From Antarcticimicrobium sp. (GTDB lineage Bacteria; Pseudomonadota; Alphaproteobacteria; Rhodobacterales; Rhodobacteraceae): a DNA stretch of 36,320 nucleotides. Each line of letters opens with the position of its first letter. Positions within the stretch are counted from its first letter, which is position 1. This document shows positions 9,115 through 16,980 of this stretch, one piece after another. The notes beneath the pieces were generated by a model. That model searched no databases. It worked only from the letters and a program-made list of their open reading frames with translations, and had not been told where the DNA came from. The stretch is from assembly GCF_029212575.1 (NCBI RefSeq), contig NZ_JARGPK010000038.1, forward strand, positions 1-36,320. Reading direction: 5' to 3'. The position numbers and the translations under genes are program-made.

Positions 9115-9777
9115 TCAGAGATTCCGTCCACCCTGCGCCAACGCCCGGCGCATCTGTGCCGCGATCTGGCCCCGGCTGCGCTGGAACCCGGTCACGTCGG
9201 GGGTGGTGACGTTCATCACCACGTTCACCGCGCTGCCGCCCGCCCCCGCGCGCACGCCAAGCTTGCCGTCGCGACCCCGCGCCAGCGGCAGGATCGCCTC
9301 CGGCCCCGCCTCGCCCATCAGCCCTGTCGCGCCGCGCATCGGGAACAGGGTCGCGCCGCGCACCACGCCACCGCTGGCAAAGGGCATCACCCGGCCCTGC
9401 GCGAACCCGGCGCCGTTCCCGAACGGCAACAACCCCTCGACCAGGCTGCGCACCCCGTCGCCGAGCAGCCCACCGAAATGATCGGTGACCGGCTTGATGG
9501 CGGCGGAATAGGTGGCCTGCACCATCGTCTGCGCCAATCCGTCCAGAGCCTCCGACAGGCTCTTGCCGTCGAACACCACCCCGTCGAAGGCCCGCCGCAA
9601 CCCGCGCGAGAACCCGCGCTCCAGCGTGGCCACATCGCGCCCCGTCGCCGCCAGCGCCGTGCGCATCCGGGCCAGCTCGGCCTCGAACTGCGCCGCCATG
9701 CCCACGGCGCCGCCCAGGCTGTCCTCCAGCCCCTCCGCCGCCACCGCCAGATCGTCAATCGCCCCGTCGTCCGCCAT
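9115..9777 (-). CDS. GTA gp11, tail tape measure protein
   Basis: About 220 residues, very short for a tape measure protein, as expected for the short GTA tail. The N-terminal half is helical (residues 1-70). A Gly-rich hydrophobic segment with FASGGVVRGATLFPM and GLMGEAGPEAILPL follows, a signature seen near the C-terminus of lambda-like tape measure proteins. I chose the ATG at 9777 (MADDGAIDD), about nine bases after AAGG; upstream in-frame starts would extend further into gene 10.1. This start overlaps gene 10.1 by 23 bp. Confidence 0.9.
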   Translation of the reverse strand: MADDGAIDDLAVAAEGLEDSLGGAVGMAAQFEAELARMRTALAATGRDVATLERGFSRGLRRAFDGVVFDGKSLSEALDGLAQTMVQATYSAAIKPVTDHFGGLLGDGVRSLVEGLLPFGNGAGFAQGRVMPFASGGVVRGATLFPMRGATGLMGEAGPEAILPLARGRDGKLGVRAGAGGSAVNVVMNVTTPDVTGFQRSRGQIAAQMRRALAQGGRNL

Positions 9778-9973
9778 TCCCTGCATCCCTTGTCGCATCG
9801 GGCCAGGCCGCCTCAAGCGCCGCCAGCCCCGCCCGTGTCATCGGCGCCGCGCCCTGCCCCTGCCCCAGCATCAACGCCAGTTCGGCCGGGGTCAGCCGCC
9901 AGAACGCCTCTGGAGACAGCCGCAACCCCTGTATCCCGGCCCGCATCAGTACCGGCCAGTCGATCCCGCTCAT
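9755..9973 (-). CDS. GTA gp10.1, small tail assembly chaperone
   Basis: A 72-residue protein between genes 10 and 11. It begins MSGIDWPVLMRAG and contains GLRLSPEAFWRLTPAEL, the pattern of the small phage proteins encoded just before the tape measure gene in GTA clusters (TIGR02216-like). Phage tail chaperones are usually encoded as a pair ahead of the tape measure, and genes 10 and 10.1 occupy that place. The ATG overlaps the gene 10 stop as ATGA. Confidence 0.85.
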   Translation of the reverse strand: MSGIDWPVLMRAGIQGLRLSPEAFWRLTPAELALMLGQGQGAAPMTRAGLAALEAAWPDATRDAGNGGRRGD

Positions 9974-10320
9974 CCGCCCCCCTGGTCCGGCCCCGCCCCC
10001 GGCACGGTAAAGGCCCGCGCCAGAAGCTCCGCAGCCACCCGCGCCGCCGCCAGCGGCCCGCCCTCGATCTCGACCCGCATCAGGTCCTCCGGCCCCCAGT
10101 CGGCCCCTCCGCCGCGCAACCCGGCCAGGATTAGCGCCAAGAGGTCGCGGCTGGAAAACCGCCCGCCCTCGAACCGCTCGACCAGTGCCACCAGCGTGTC
10201 CTCGCCCAGCCGCTCCTCCAGCTCCGCCAGCGCCCCCAGCGTCAGCTTCAGCACCCGCCGCTCGCCACCGATCACCAGCGCCACCTCGCCTGCCCAGGGA
10301 TTTGCTAAAAAATTCGCCAT
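9970..10320 (-). CDS. GTA gp10, tail assembly chaperone family (GTA-gp10)
   Basis: A 116-residue protein matching the GTA-gp10 family, with MANFLANPWAGEVALVIGG followed by LKLTLGALAELEERLGED and a helical middle. It lies between the tail tube gene and gene 10.1, the chaperone position in siphophage-like tail modules. The start is three bases after the gene 9 stop, and the stop overlaps gene 10.1 as ATGA. No programmed frameshift site is obvious at the 10/10.1 junction; they seem to be separate coupled genes. Confidence 0.9.
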   Translation of the reverse strand: MANFLANPWAGEVALVIGGERRVLKLTLGALAELEERLGEDTLVALVERFEGGRFSSRDLLALILAGLRGGGADWGPEDLMRVEIEGGPLAAARVAAELLARAFTVPGAGPDQGGG

Positions 10321-10323
10321 CCC

Positions 10324-10737
10324 CTAGACTGCCGAGAACACCAGCACCCCGGCGCTCTCCATCGACATCTCGTAGGTAGCCTCGCCGTCATGGCTGCCGG
10401 CGTATTCCAGCGCGGTGACCTGGAACGGCCCCTCGACGATGCCGAAATCCGGGATTATCACCTGGAAGTCCGGCACCTCCCCATCGAAGAATAGTTGCCG
10501 CGCACGCTCGTCCGTGCCCGCGTCCTTGAACACGCCCGAGCCGGAAATCGCCGCCGATTTCACCCCCGCGCCGGACAGCAGCTCGCGCCAGCCGCCCTGG
10601 CTTTCCAAACTGGTCACATCGACGCTCTCGGCGTTAAAGCTCACCCGCGTGGCGCGCAGCCCCGCGATGGTCTCGAACAGCCCGTCGCCGGTCATGTCCA
10701 CCTTGATCAACAGATCCTTGCCGTTCTGGGCACCCAT
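10324..10737 (-). CDS. GTA gp9, major tail tube protein (TP901-1 family)
   Basis: A 137-residue tail tube subunit. It begins MGAQNGKDLLIKVD and carries SFNAESVDVTSLESQGGWRE and the later SGSGVFKDAGTDE and ALEYAGSHDGEATYEMS segments typical of TP901-1-like tail tube proteins. It polymerises into the tail tube through which DNA leaves the particle. A 24-bp gap separates it from gene 8, one of the few spaced junctions in the tail module; the purine-rich GGAGGCGGCAA before the ATG is a good ribosome-binding site, which fits the high copy number needed. Confidence 0.95.
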   Translation of the reverse strand: MGAQNGKDLLIKVDMTGDGLFETIAGLRATRVSFNAESVDVTSLESQGGWRELLSGAGVKSAAISGSGVFKDAGTDERARQLFFDGEVPDFQVIIPDFGIVEGPFQVTALEYAGSHDGEATYEMSMESAGVLVFSAV

Positions 10738-10761
10738 TTGCCGCCTCCTGCTCTGGCCCGC

Positions 10762-11175
10762 CTATGCGTCTTCGACACGGGCACGAAATTTCAGGTCGAT
10801 GCGCCGGATCTGTCCGGCGCTGCCGGTCCGCCGCGCCTGCGCGCGCTCAAACCAGATCCCCACCACGCGGCCCCGGCTCAGCGCCGGGGTCGCATCCACC
10901 AACACCGCGCCGACCGCCGCCGCCGCCTGCTTCGCGGCGGCAAACCCCTGCGCCTCGCTGATCACCGACACCGTGAACCGATGCAGCGCCCCGGCGCCCT
11001 CCCGGTCCGAACGATCCCGAACCGTCTCCGCACCCAGGCTGACATAGGTCTCGGGCAAAGCGCCGGCCGGCAGCCCGTCATAGATCGCCCCCCCCACCAG
11101 CGCTGCCAGCGCCGCGTCACCGGACAACAGCTGATACACCGCCGCCTGCAGCGGCGCGGCCATCGCGTAGCTCAT
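10762..11175 (-). CDS. GTA gp8, tail terminator / completion protein (DUF3168)
   Basis: A 137-residue protein of the DUF3168 family. The N-terminus MSYAMAAPLQAAVYQLLSG and the IYDGLPAGALPETYVSLG segment are diagnostic; HRFTVSVIS and the helical middle follow. Its role by family and position is to cap the tail tube at the head-proximal end. The ATG overlaps the gene 7 stop as ATGA. Confidence 0.92.
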   Translation of the reverse strand: MSYAMAAPLQAAVYQLLSGDAALAALVGGAIYDGLPAGALPETYVSLGAETVRDRSDREGAGALHRFTVSVISEAQGFAAAKQAAAAVGAVLVDATPALSRGRVVGIWFERAQARRTGSAGQIRRIDLKFRARVEDA

Positions 11176-11510
11176 GCTGCCACCTCCTCATCGGCGAAAC
11201 AGGTCAGGAACCGCCCCGCCGGGTCATGCTCGGCCACCGCACGGATCAGATAGAGCCGCGCGCCATCGCGAAATCGCTGCTCCGGCGCCGGGCGCTGCGC
11301 CGAGCCCGCCGGCGCGCCGCGCACCACGATGCGATACCCCATGGTCGAGACCGGCTCGCCCGCCTGCGCCCGCTCGCGCCCGCTGCGCGGCCGCACCTCC
11401 GCCCAGAGCGTGCCCAGGCTCGTCCAGCTTTCGATCGCGCCGCCGGCGCCATCGGGCACCCGCACCGGCGCCTCCAGCACCAGCCGACGGCTCAGCACCG
11501 GCGCGCTCAT
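11172..11510 (-). CDS. GTA gp7, head-tail joining protein (stopper)
   Basis: A 112-residue beta-rich protein of the phage head-tail joining family: LVLEAPVRVPDGAGG, then SWTSLGTLWAEVRPRSGRE, and a YRIVVRG motif. It forms part of the neck between portal adaptor and tail. The ATG at 11510 overlaps the gene 6 stop as ATGA and the stop overlaps gene 8 in the same way. A much longer in-frame reading extending upstream to 12245 is a shadow through gene 6. Confidence 0.92.
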   Translation of the reverse strand: MSAPVLSRRLVLEAPVRVPDGAGGAIESWTSLGTLWAEVRPRSGRERAQAGEPVSTMGYRIVVRGAPAGSAQRPAPEQRFRDGARLYLIRAVAEHDPAGRFLTCFADEEVAA

Positions 11511-12106
11511 CGCGCCGCCCCCGACCCCAAACGCACCACGCGGTAACGCTCGATCAGGCTGCTGACGCCAAACGGCATGCAGCCCGCCACCAGCGCGGTT
11601 TCCTCGCGGTAGGCATAGTAATGCGCCGCCAGCAGCAGCACCGCCTGGCCCAGGTCGGCCGGCAACCCGCCCCAGTCCGCCGCCATCCCGGCGCTGAGCG
11701 CGATGCGCGCATGGCCAGCGGTCGGGATCGTCGGCAACAGCACCCCGACGGGCCGCAACACCGGCCGCTGCGAATCCTGCTCCAGCCAGTACCGGCTCGG
11801 GTCCACCGCAACCTCCGCCGCCGCCGCATCGACCAGCACGACACCGGTCACCGCCGAAACCGGCGCCACCGGCAATCGCGCGCCCTCGGGATCCGACCAG
11901 GCATGGACGACCCAGCTGAAATCCCGCGCCAACAGGATCTTTCCAGTACGTGCCTCGATCGCCGCGACGGCCGCGCGCAGGAACCCCTTCAGCAATTCGT
12001 CCTGCAGGTCGTCCTCGCCGAACCCGCTGCCCAGCCGCAGATGCGACCGGAACTGCACCACCGGCAGCGCGGCATCCGCGATCGTGGTCACTTCGCTCAA
12101 CATCAT
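11507..12106 (-). CDS. GTA gp6, head-tail connector (adaptor)
   Basis: A 199-residue protein of the phiE125 gp8/TIGR02215-like connector family, with QFRSHLRLGSGFGEDDLQ, the helical LKGFLRAAVAAIEARTG segment, and DLGQAVLLLAAHYYAYRE near the C-terminus. It binds under the portal. Two ATGs stand in tandem (12106 and 12103); GGAG lies seven bases before the first and ten before the second. It is the first gene after the 174-bp gap behind the capsid gene. Confidence 0.92.
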   Translation of the reverse strand: MMLSEVTTIADAALPVVQFRSHLRLGSGFGEDDLQDELLKGFLRAAVAAIEARTGKILLARDFSWVVHAWSDPEGARLPVAPVSAVTGVVLVDAAAAEVAVDPSRYWLEQDSQRPVLRPVGVLLPTIPTAGHARIALSAGMAADWGGLPADLGQAVLLLAAHYYAYREETALVAGCMPFGVSSLIERYRVVRLGSGAAR

Positions 12107-12242
12107 TCGCTTTCTCCGATGTTCCGGGCCTATACTCCGGCCCCGCTCCGATCGCCCGCGCGGACGCGCACCGTGCCCCCGTGTCGCTCGGACGGAGGGG
12201 AGCAGCTAGACAACACGAGGGGTTATCCCGGCACGCGCCCGC

Positions 12243-12268
12243 CACGGCGCCGGTTGCCCGGCGCCGTG
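12243..12268. other. Strong intercistronic hairpin after the capsid gene
   Basis: An 11-bp perfect stem (CACGGCGCCGG / CCGGCGCCGTG) closes a 4-base loop 12 bases downstream of the capsid stop. There is no T tract on either side, so a classical terminator is unlikely. In polycistronic phage-type mRNAs such hairpins often protect the 3' end of an abundant upstream message. The rest of the gap 12107-12280 shows no open reading frame or promoter that I can support. Confidence 0.6.
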
Positions 12269-12280
12269 ATCCGGTCCGCG

Positions 12281-13462
12281 TTACACGGTGCCGAATTTCA
12301 GCAGCTTGATCGCGGCGAAATCGCTGACATCGCCGCCCACCCGCTTGGTGGCGTAGAACAGCACATGCGGCTTGGCGCTGAAGGGATCCCGCAGAACCCG
12401 CAGATCGGGCCGCTCGGCCACGGTATAGCCGGCGCGGAAATCTCCGAAGGCCACCGCAAAGGCATCGGCGGCCACGTCAGGCATGTCCTCGGCGATCAGC
12501 ACCGGATACCCCAGAAGCCGCGCCGGTTCGCCCGCGGCCAGCCCATCGGACCACAGGAACCGCCCGTCGGCATCCTTCATCTTGCGCAGCACGCCCGCGG
12601 TCTTGGAGTTCATCACGAAACTGGCGTTGGCCCGGTACTGCGCCCCCAGCGCATAGACCAGATCGACGACCGGATCGGCGTCGGGCAGGCTCCCGGAAGC
12701 ACCCGATACGACATACCCCAGCTTGCCCCAGGACCACGATCCGTTGTCGATCTTGGTATGGGTCAGAAATCCGGTCGGCTTGTCGGTGCCGTCGCCGTTG
12801 ACAAAGGCATCGGCCTCGGCCCGGGCAAATTTTTCGGCGATGCGCCCGGCCAGCCAGCCCTCGATGTCAAAGGCGCTGTCATCGAGCAGCCGCTGGCTCG
12901 CCTTGGGCAGCGCGCTCAACTCGTGCAGCGGGATCGAGATACGGTCAATCAGCGGCGTATCGGTTTCGCTGACGGCCCCGGTCTCGGTGGCCCAGCCCGC
13001 GCCGGCCTCGCTGTGGTCGATCAGCACGTCATAGGATGTCGCCTCCACGTGCACCACCGCCGCCACCGCGCGGATCGACGCGGTCGACAGCAGCACCGAC
13101 TGCACCGCCTCAGCGGTCTGCGGGTCCACCAGGTAGCCGCCATCGCTGTTCACCGCCGTGGACATCGCCTTGCCCTCCAGCTCCAGCCCGCGCAGCGCAT
13201 CGTCGTCGCCGCTGCGCAAATAGGCGTTGAACGCCTTGCGGTGGGGTGCGGCGGGCTCTGCCGCCATGGCCAGGGGCGGCCGCGCCGCCGCGTGCGTTTT
13301 CCGATCAAGCATGGTCAGTCGCTCTTCCGTTTGTTGAAGTTTAGATTGAATTTCATCCCGAAATCTGCTGATTTCGCGTATAAATCCAGACATCTCGTTC
13401 TTTACCTCATGGATCAGAGGCGCCTCGTCCCCGGCCTGCGCCGGCAAGTTCGTCCCGCTCAT
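12281..13462 (-). CDS. GTA gp5, HK97-type major capsid protein
   Basis: A 393-residue major capsid protein with the HK97 fold. The first 60 residues are a predicted coiled coil (KNEMSGFIREISRFRDEIQSK onward), acting as a scaffolding delta domain. The mature shell protein starts around residue 100, near GKAMSTAVNSDGGYLVDPQ, where processing by gp4 is expected. Later segments include DVLIDHSEAGAGWATETGAV, SQRLLDDSAFDIEGWLA and FVNGDGTDKPTGFL, all typical of the family. The ATG at 13462 follows AGGAGG six bases upstream, the strongest ribosome-binding site in the cluster, and overlaps the gene 4 stop as ATGA. Confidence 0.97.
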   Translation of the reverse strand: MSGTNLPAQAGDEAPLIHEVKNEMSGFIREISRFRDEIQSKLQQTEERLTMLDRKTHAAARPPLAMAAEPAAPHRKAFNAYLRSGDDDALRGLELEGKAMSTAVNSDGGYLVDPQTAEAVQSVLLSTASIRAVAAVVHVEATSYDVLIDHSEAGAGWATETGAVSETDTPLIDRISIPLHELSALPKASQRLLDDSAFDIEGWLAGRIAEKFARAEADAFVNGDGTDKPTGFLTHTKIDNGSWSWGKLGYVVSGASGSLPDADPVVDLVYALGAQYRANASFVMNSKTAGVLRKMKDADGRFLWSDGLAAGEPARLLGYPVLIAEDMPDVAADAFAVAFGDFRAGYTVAERPDLRVLRDPFSAKPHVLFYATKRVGGDVSDFAAIKLLKFGTV

Positions 13463-14055
13463 TCGTTCCTCCTGTTCCCGGGGTCGGGTTCGGCCGACCC
13501 ACGCCGTGCCAGTTTCTGCCGCGCGTCCCGAAGGACCGCCGCCAACTCCCGCAACGGCGCCTCGGCCGCCGTCTGCTTCGCCGCCACCCGCGCCCCGCTC
13601 AGCATCGGAAAGGTCACCAGCGACACCTCCCAAAGCTCCAGTTCGGTCAGCAGCCGGCCGCCCTCGGCGCGCCGCTCCGCCCGCTTGGTGCGATAGCCTA
13701 TCGACAACCCGTCGATCGCGCCCGCCGCCACCAGCGCGGCGGCTTCGCGCCCCTTCTGGGTGGCCTGCAACAACCGCCCCTTGACCCAGAGCCCGCGCGC
13801 ATCCTCACGCAGCTCCTCCCAGACGCCGATCGGCTGGGCCGGATCGTGCTGCCACAGCAGCTTCACCGTCTGCCCGCGCGCCGCCAGCGCCTCGAGCGCG
13901 CCCGCATAGGCCCCCCTGGCCACCACGTCGCCACTCTGGTCGGACACGCCGAACAGGCTGGCATAGCCCGCGATCTCCGCCTCCCCGCTCACCTGCAGCC
14001 CGTCGCCGAACCGCGCGAACTTGGTCTCCAGCTCGGTCTCGATACCCTGGTTCAT
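13459..14055 (-). CDS. GTA gp4, HK97-family prohead protease
   Basis: A 198-residue serine protease of the U35/HK97 prohead family, which trims the capsid N-terminus. The catalytic triad candidates are H70 (LLWQHDP), S118 (DGLSIGY) and E143 (ELWEVSLV), in the right order and surroundings. The AGYASLFGVSDQSGDVVARGAY segment near residues 29-50 is also typical. I chose the ATG at 14055 because GAGGAGAT lies just upstream; an in-frame start at 14085 would add ten unconserved residues. Confidence 0.95.
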   Translation of the reverse strand: MNQGIETELETKFARFGDGLQVSGEAEIAGYASLFGVSDQSGDVVARGAYAGALEALAARGQTVKLLWQHDPAQPIGVWEELREDARGLWVKGRLLQATQKGREAAALVAAGAIDGLSIGYRTKRAERRAEGGRLLTELELWEVSLVTFPMLSGARVAAKQTAAEAPLRELAAVLRDARQKLARRGSAEPDPGNRRNE

Positions 14056-14092
14056 TCCCATCTCCTCGAATTGCACCCCGCGCACGGCCCGC

Positions 14093-14314
14093 TCAGCCGC
14101 CCGCCGACAGGACCGATTGCAACGCCTGCGCCAGGATCATCGCCACCACTCCGTAGACCGTGAGCCACAGCCGCCGCTCCAGCCGCTCCATCGCCTGTTC
14201 CAGCCGCTCCAGCCGGCGGCAGACATTCTCGTGATGCACCGCGCTCACCCGCTCATGCGCCGCCAGCCGCAGCCCCGGCACGCATTCGAACGGCGCCTGC
14301 TCGACCCGGCTCAC
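14093..14314 (-). CDS. GTA g3.5, small head-formation protein
   Basis: A 73-residue protein between the portal and protease genes, in the place of RcGTA g3.5 (a rcc01685-type head formation protein). The GTG start at 14314 overlaps the portal stop as GTGA. Residues 1-45 are helical with HHENVCRRLERLEQAMERLERR, a likely coiled coil. Residues 51-68 form a single hydrophobic helix that could cross the membrane. The molecular role is not clear. The frame reads further upstream only as a shadow of the portal gene. Confidence 0.8.
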   Translation of the reverse strand: MSRVEQAPFECVPGLRLAAHERVSAVHHENVCRRLERLEQAMERLERRLWLTVYGVVAMILAQALQSVLSAGG

Positions 14315-15516
14315 GCATCCGCCCCCGCCCGCGCCGGATCGGACCGCGCCGGCAACCCGAGCAGCGCCCGTTTCTCCGCCTCGCTGAGGAAATCGGCCCG
14401 CGCCACCCGGCTCCACTGCGCCTCGCGCTCCGCAGCCAGCGCCGGCACCTGGTCGAGGTCCGGCTTCAACACCGCCAACATTCCCGAATGCAACCCCAGC
14501 CAGTCCGACAGCGCCGCCACCACCCGGCTCGCCAGCGGCAGGACCGTCAGCCGGTAGAACGCCCGGTTCGCCTCCTGGTAATTGGCATAGGTCGCGTCCC
14601 CCGGGATCCCCAACAGCATCGGCGGCACGCCAAAGGCCAGCGCGATCTCGCGCGCGGCGGCCTCCTTGGTCTTCTGGAACTCCATGTCCGAGGGCGAAAA
14701 TCCCATCGGCTTCCAGTCCAGACCGCCCTCCAGCACCATCGGCCGCCCGGCATTGCGCGCGCCGCGGTAATTCGCCTCGATCTCCTCGGACAGGCGCCGG
14801 AACTGGTCCTCGGCCATCCCGCCCTGGCCGTCACCACGCCAGACCAGCGCACCCGAGGGCCGCGCGGCATTGTCCAGGAGCGATTTCGACCAGCGCGACG
14901 CGCTGTTGTGCACATCCACCGCCATCGCCGCCGCCTGCATCGGCGCAAAGCCATAGTGATCGTCCTGCGGATGGAAATTGCGGATGTGGCACACCGGCGG
15001 AACCGGCCCGGTGGCATCGAACCTGTGCTTGCGCGCGCCCACCGCGTACTCATAAGCGGCAGGCCAGCCATCTGCCCCCGGCACCACCCGCATCCGGTCC
15101 GACCGCAGCACATGCAACTCTTGCGGCAGGCTATCCCCGGATTCCGCCGGCCCCGCCACCGCCTCGACATAACCATCGCCCGACAGCAGGATCTGCGCGT
15201 AAAGCGCCTCCAGCAGCTCTGCCCGCCCCTGCGCCGGGTTGGGCCGTGCGATCAGGCTCAGCAGCGGATGCACCTCGAAGCGCCGATCCTTGTCCTGCAG
15301 AACCAGCGGCAGCGCCGCCGCGGCCTCGGCGATCATCTTGACCGCGCGATAGCCCACCGGGTTGCCCATGAACCCAGCCCGCGTCAGCGAGGCGCTGTCG
15401 CGCGGGCTCCAGGCGACCCGGCCGGCACTGTGCCAGGCCACCACCGGCCCGGTGGCGCTGGCCTTGCGCTCCGGCGCCTTGCCTGCCTTGCCCCGCCGCA
15501 GGAAATCGAATGCCAT
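14311..15516 (-). CDS. GTA gp3, portal protein
   Basis: A 401-residue HK97-type portal protein, the ring through which DNA enters the head. Clear family segments are GYRAVKMIAEAAAALPLVL, HPLLSLIARPNPAQGRAELLEALY, LLSGDGYVE, HIRNFHPQDDHYGFAPMQAA, and LAFGVPPMLLGIPGDATYANYQEA, where the last is diagnostic. The ATG at 15516 has GAGGAG about ten bases upstream. A 162-bp non-coding gap with a small hairpin separates it from the terminase gene. Confidence 0.96.
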   Translation of the reverse strand: MAFDFLRRGKAGKAPERKASATGPVVAWHSAGRVAWSPRDSASLTRAGFMGNPVGYRAVKMIAEAAAALPLVLQDKDRRFEVHPLLSLIARPNPAQGRAELLEALYAQILLSGDGYVEAVAGPAESGDSLPQELHVLRSDRMRVVPGADGWPAAYEYAVGARKHRFDATGPVPPVCHIRNFHPQDDHYGFAPMQAAAMAVDVHNSASRWSKSLLDNAARPSGALVWRGDGQGGMAEDQFRRLSEEIEANYRGARNAGRPMVLEGGLDWKPMGFSPSDMEFQKTKEAAAREIALAFGVPPMLLGIPGDATYANYQEANRAFYRLTVLPLASRVVAALSDWLGLHSGMLAVLKPDLDQVPALAAEREAQWSRVARADFLSEAEKRALLGLPARSDPARAGADA

Positions 15517-15659
15517 GTCCCGTTGCTCCTCTTTCCGGGCCCGGCGGTCGCCCCGCCCGGCTTGCTTGAGGCGGTTATGACAGCGGGTCGGAAACAACCC
15601 GGAAACGGCGCGTACGGTGGCATGGCAACAGGGCAAATCTCCCCCTAGCTGGCTGTCTC

Positions 15660-15675
15660 CCCCGCGAAAGCGGGG
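15660..15675. repeat. REP-like short hairpin in the terminase-portal gap
   Basis: CCCCGC GAAA GCGGGG is a perfect 6-bp stem with a GAAA tetraloop, four bases downstream of the terminase stop. This short module (CCCGCGAAAGCGGGG) recurs in intergenic spaces of many alphaproteobacterial genomes, so it may be a copy of a REP-like element. No T tract follows on the minus strand. Apart from it, the gap 15517-15678 shows nothing I can name. Confidence 0.45.
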
Positions 15676-15678
15676 ACC

Positions 15679-16980
15679 TCACAACACCCGCAGGCGCGGC
15701 CGCCGGTATTGCGCCGCCGGGGCGATGATCAGCTCATGCAGCGCCCAGACCAGCGCATCGACCCGGTCGGGCGATCCCGCCCCCTCGAATCCCCGCGCCG
15801 TCATCAGCCCCATCTGGTCCTCCAGCGCGTCGAGCCCGGCCAGGTGCCGCACCCGCCCCTGCTCATAAAGCGCCGCCACCGGCTCGGCCCGGGCGATCTT
15901 GCCCCGGCTCGCCCGCACCGCGCGCACCGGCACCAGCGGATCGACCTGGCGCAGCACCTCCTCCACCAGCTGCCCGCCCTGATTCACCTCGGCCACCAGC
16001 CGTTCGGCGCCAAAGTCCTCCATCGCCGCGATCGCCGCCCGCGCCCAGCCCGCCGGGCCGGCGCCCTGCACCGTCCGGTCCGCCAGCACCCAGGCCCGCC
16101 AGTCCTGCGGCGGCCCCTGGAGCTGCGCCCCGGCCACAACGATGCCGCAGGCATCCGCATCCGCCCCCGAGGTCACCGCCGGATCCAGCGCCACCACGAT
16201 GCGATCCAGCTCCGGCGCCGAAACCGCCCGTGCCGCCTCCAGCATCTCCCCGGTCCAGAGCGCGCCCTCCGCGTCGGCCATCAACACCCCGTCCAGCTCC
16301 TGCCGGCCCAGCCGCGTCCCCGCATAGCGCGCCCGTACCTCCTCCAGGAACGACGCGGCAAGATTGGCGCGGTTCGCCTCGGTCGGGGCCTGCGTCAGCA
16401 CCGTCGAAGGGGCCGCCAGCAGCGCCTTGAGCACCCCCTGGTTGCGCGGCGTCGTGGTCACGCAGACCTGCGGAAGCGCGCCCAGCCGCAATGCGAATTG
16501 CAGCATGTCCCAGGCCTCCCGTGCCTTGGGCCACTTCGCCAGCTCATCGGCCCAGGCGGCATCGAACTGCGGCCCGCGTAGCCCGTCCGGATCCTGCGCC
16601 GAGAACGCCTGCGCCTCGGCCCCGTTGGGCCAGACCAGCCGCCGCTCGCTCGCCTTCCAGACCGGGCGCCGGTCGGGCGGCGAACAGGCCAGAATCCCGC
16701 TGTCGCCCCGGATCATCACGTCGCGCACCTGGTCATAGGTCTCGCCCAGCAGCGCCACCCGTCGGCAACGCCCCCGGTCCAGCGGCCGGGCGCCCTCGAC
16801 CTGCGCGCGCACCCATTCGGCCCCGGCCCTTGTCTTGCCGGCGCCGCGTCCACCCAGGATCGCCCAGGCGCGCCAGTCGCCCTCCGGGGGCAACTGGTGC
16901 GGCAGGGCCCAGAACTCGAACAGGAACGGGAGGGCGCAAAGCCCTCCCTCGCCGATCTCATCCAGGAATCTCTCCCTCAC
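15679..16980 (-). CDS. GTA gp2, large terminase subunit
   Basis: The DNA-packaging motor that fills GTA heads with random host DNA. In the 433-residue form, Walker A GGRGAGKT is at 43-50, the Walker B region with acidic D145/E146 (AAWADELAKW) at 141-150, and the coupling motif TTTPRN at 175-180. The nuclease half carries D266 (ALDPAVT), E331 (VAEVNQGG) and D405/D408 (SPDRVDAL). The start is uncertain. I chose GTG 16980, which overlaps gene 1 by 23 bp. A TTG at 17094 with GGAGGA before it would add 38 residues but overlap gene 1 by 137 bp. All catalytic residues are present, so the motor looks functional. Confidence 0.92.
   Translation of the reverse strand: MRERFLDEIGEGGLCALPFLFEFWALPHQLPPEGDWRAWAILGGRGAGKTRAGAEWVRAQVEGARPLDRGRCRRVALLGETYDQVRDVMIRGDSGILACSPPDRRPVWKASERRLVWPNGAEAQAFSAQDPDGLRGPQFDAAWADELAKWPKAREAWDMLQFALRLGALPQVCVTTTPRNQGVLKALLAAPSTVLTQAPTEANRANLAASFLEEVRARYAGTRLGRQELDGVLMADAEGALWTGEMLEAARAVSAPELDRIVVALDPAVTSGADADACGIVVAGAQLQGPPQDWRAWVLADRTVQGAGPAGWARAAIAAMEDFGAERLVAEVNQGGQLVEEVLRQVDPLVPVRAVRASRGKIARAEPVAALYEQGRVRHLAGLDALEDQMGLMTARGFEGAGSPDRVDALVWALHELIIAPAAQYRRPRLRVL

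Noticed and set aside
11174-13696. An 840-codon plus-strand frame across the capsid and connector genes.
   Set aside because: It is antisense to gp5, gp6 and gp7, which match known families and have ribosome-binding sites; the plus frame is low-complexity Arg/His/Gln-rich.
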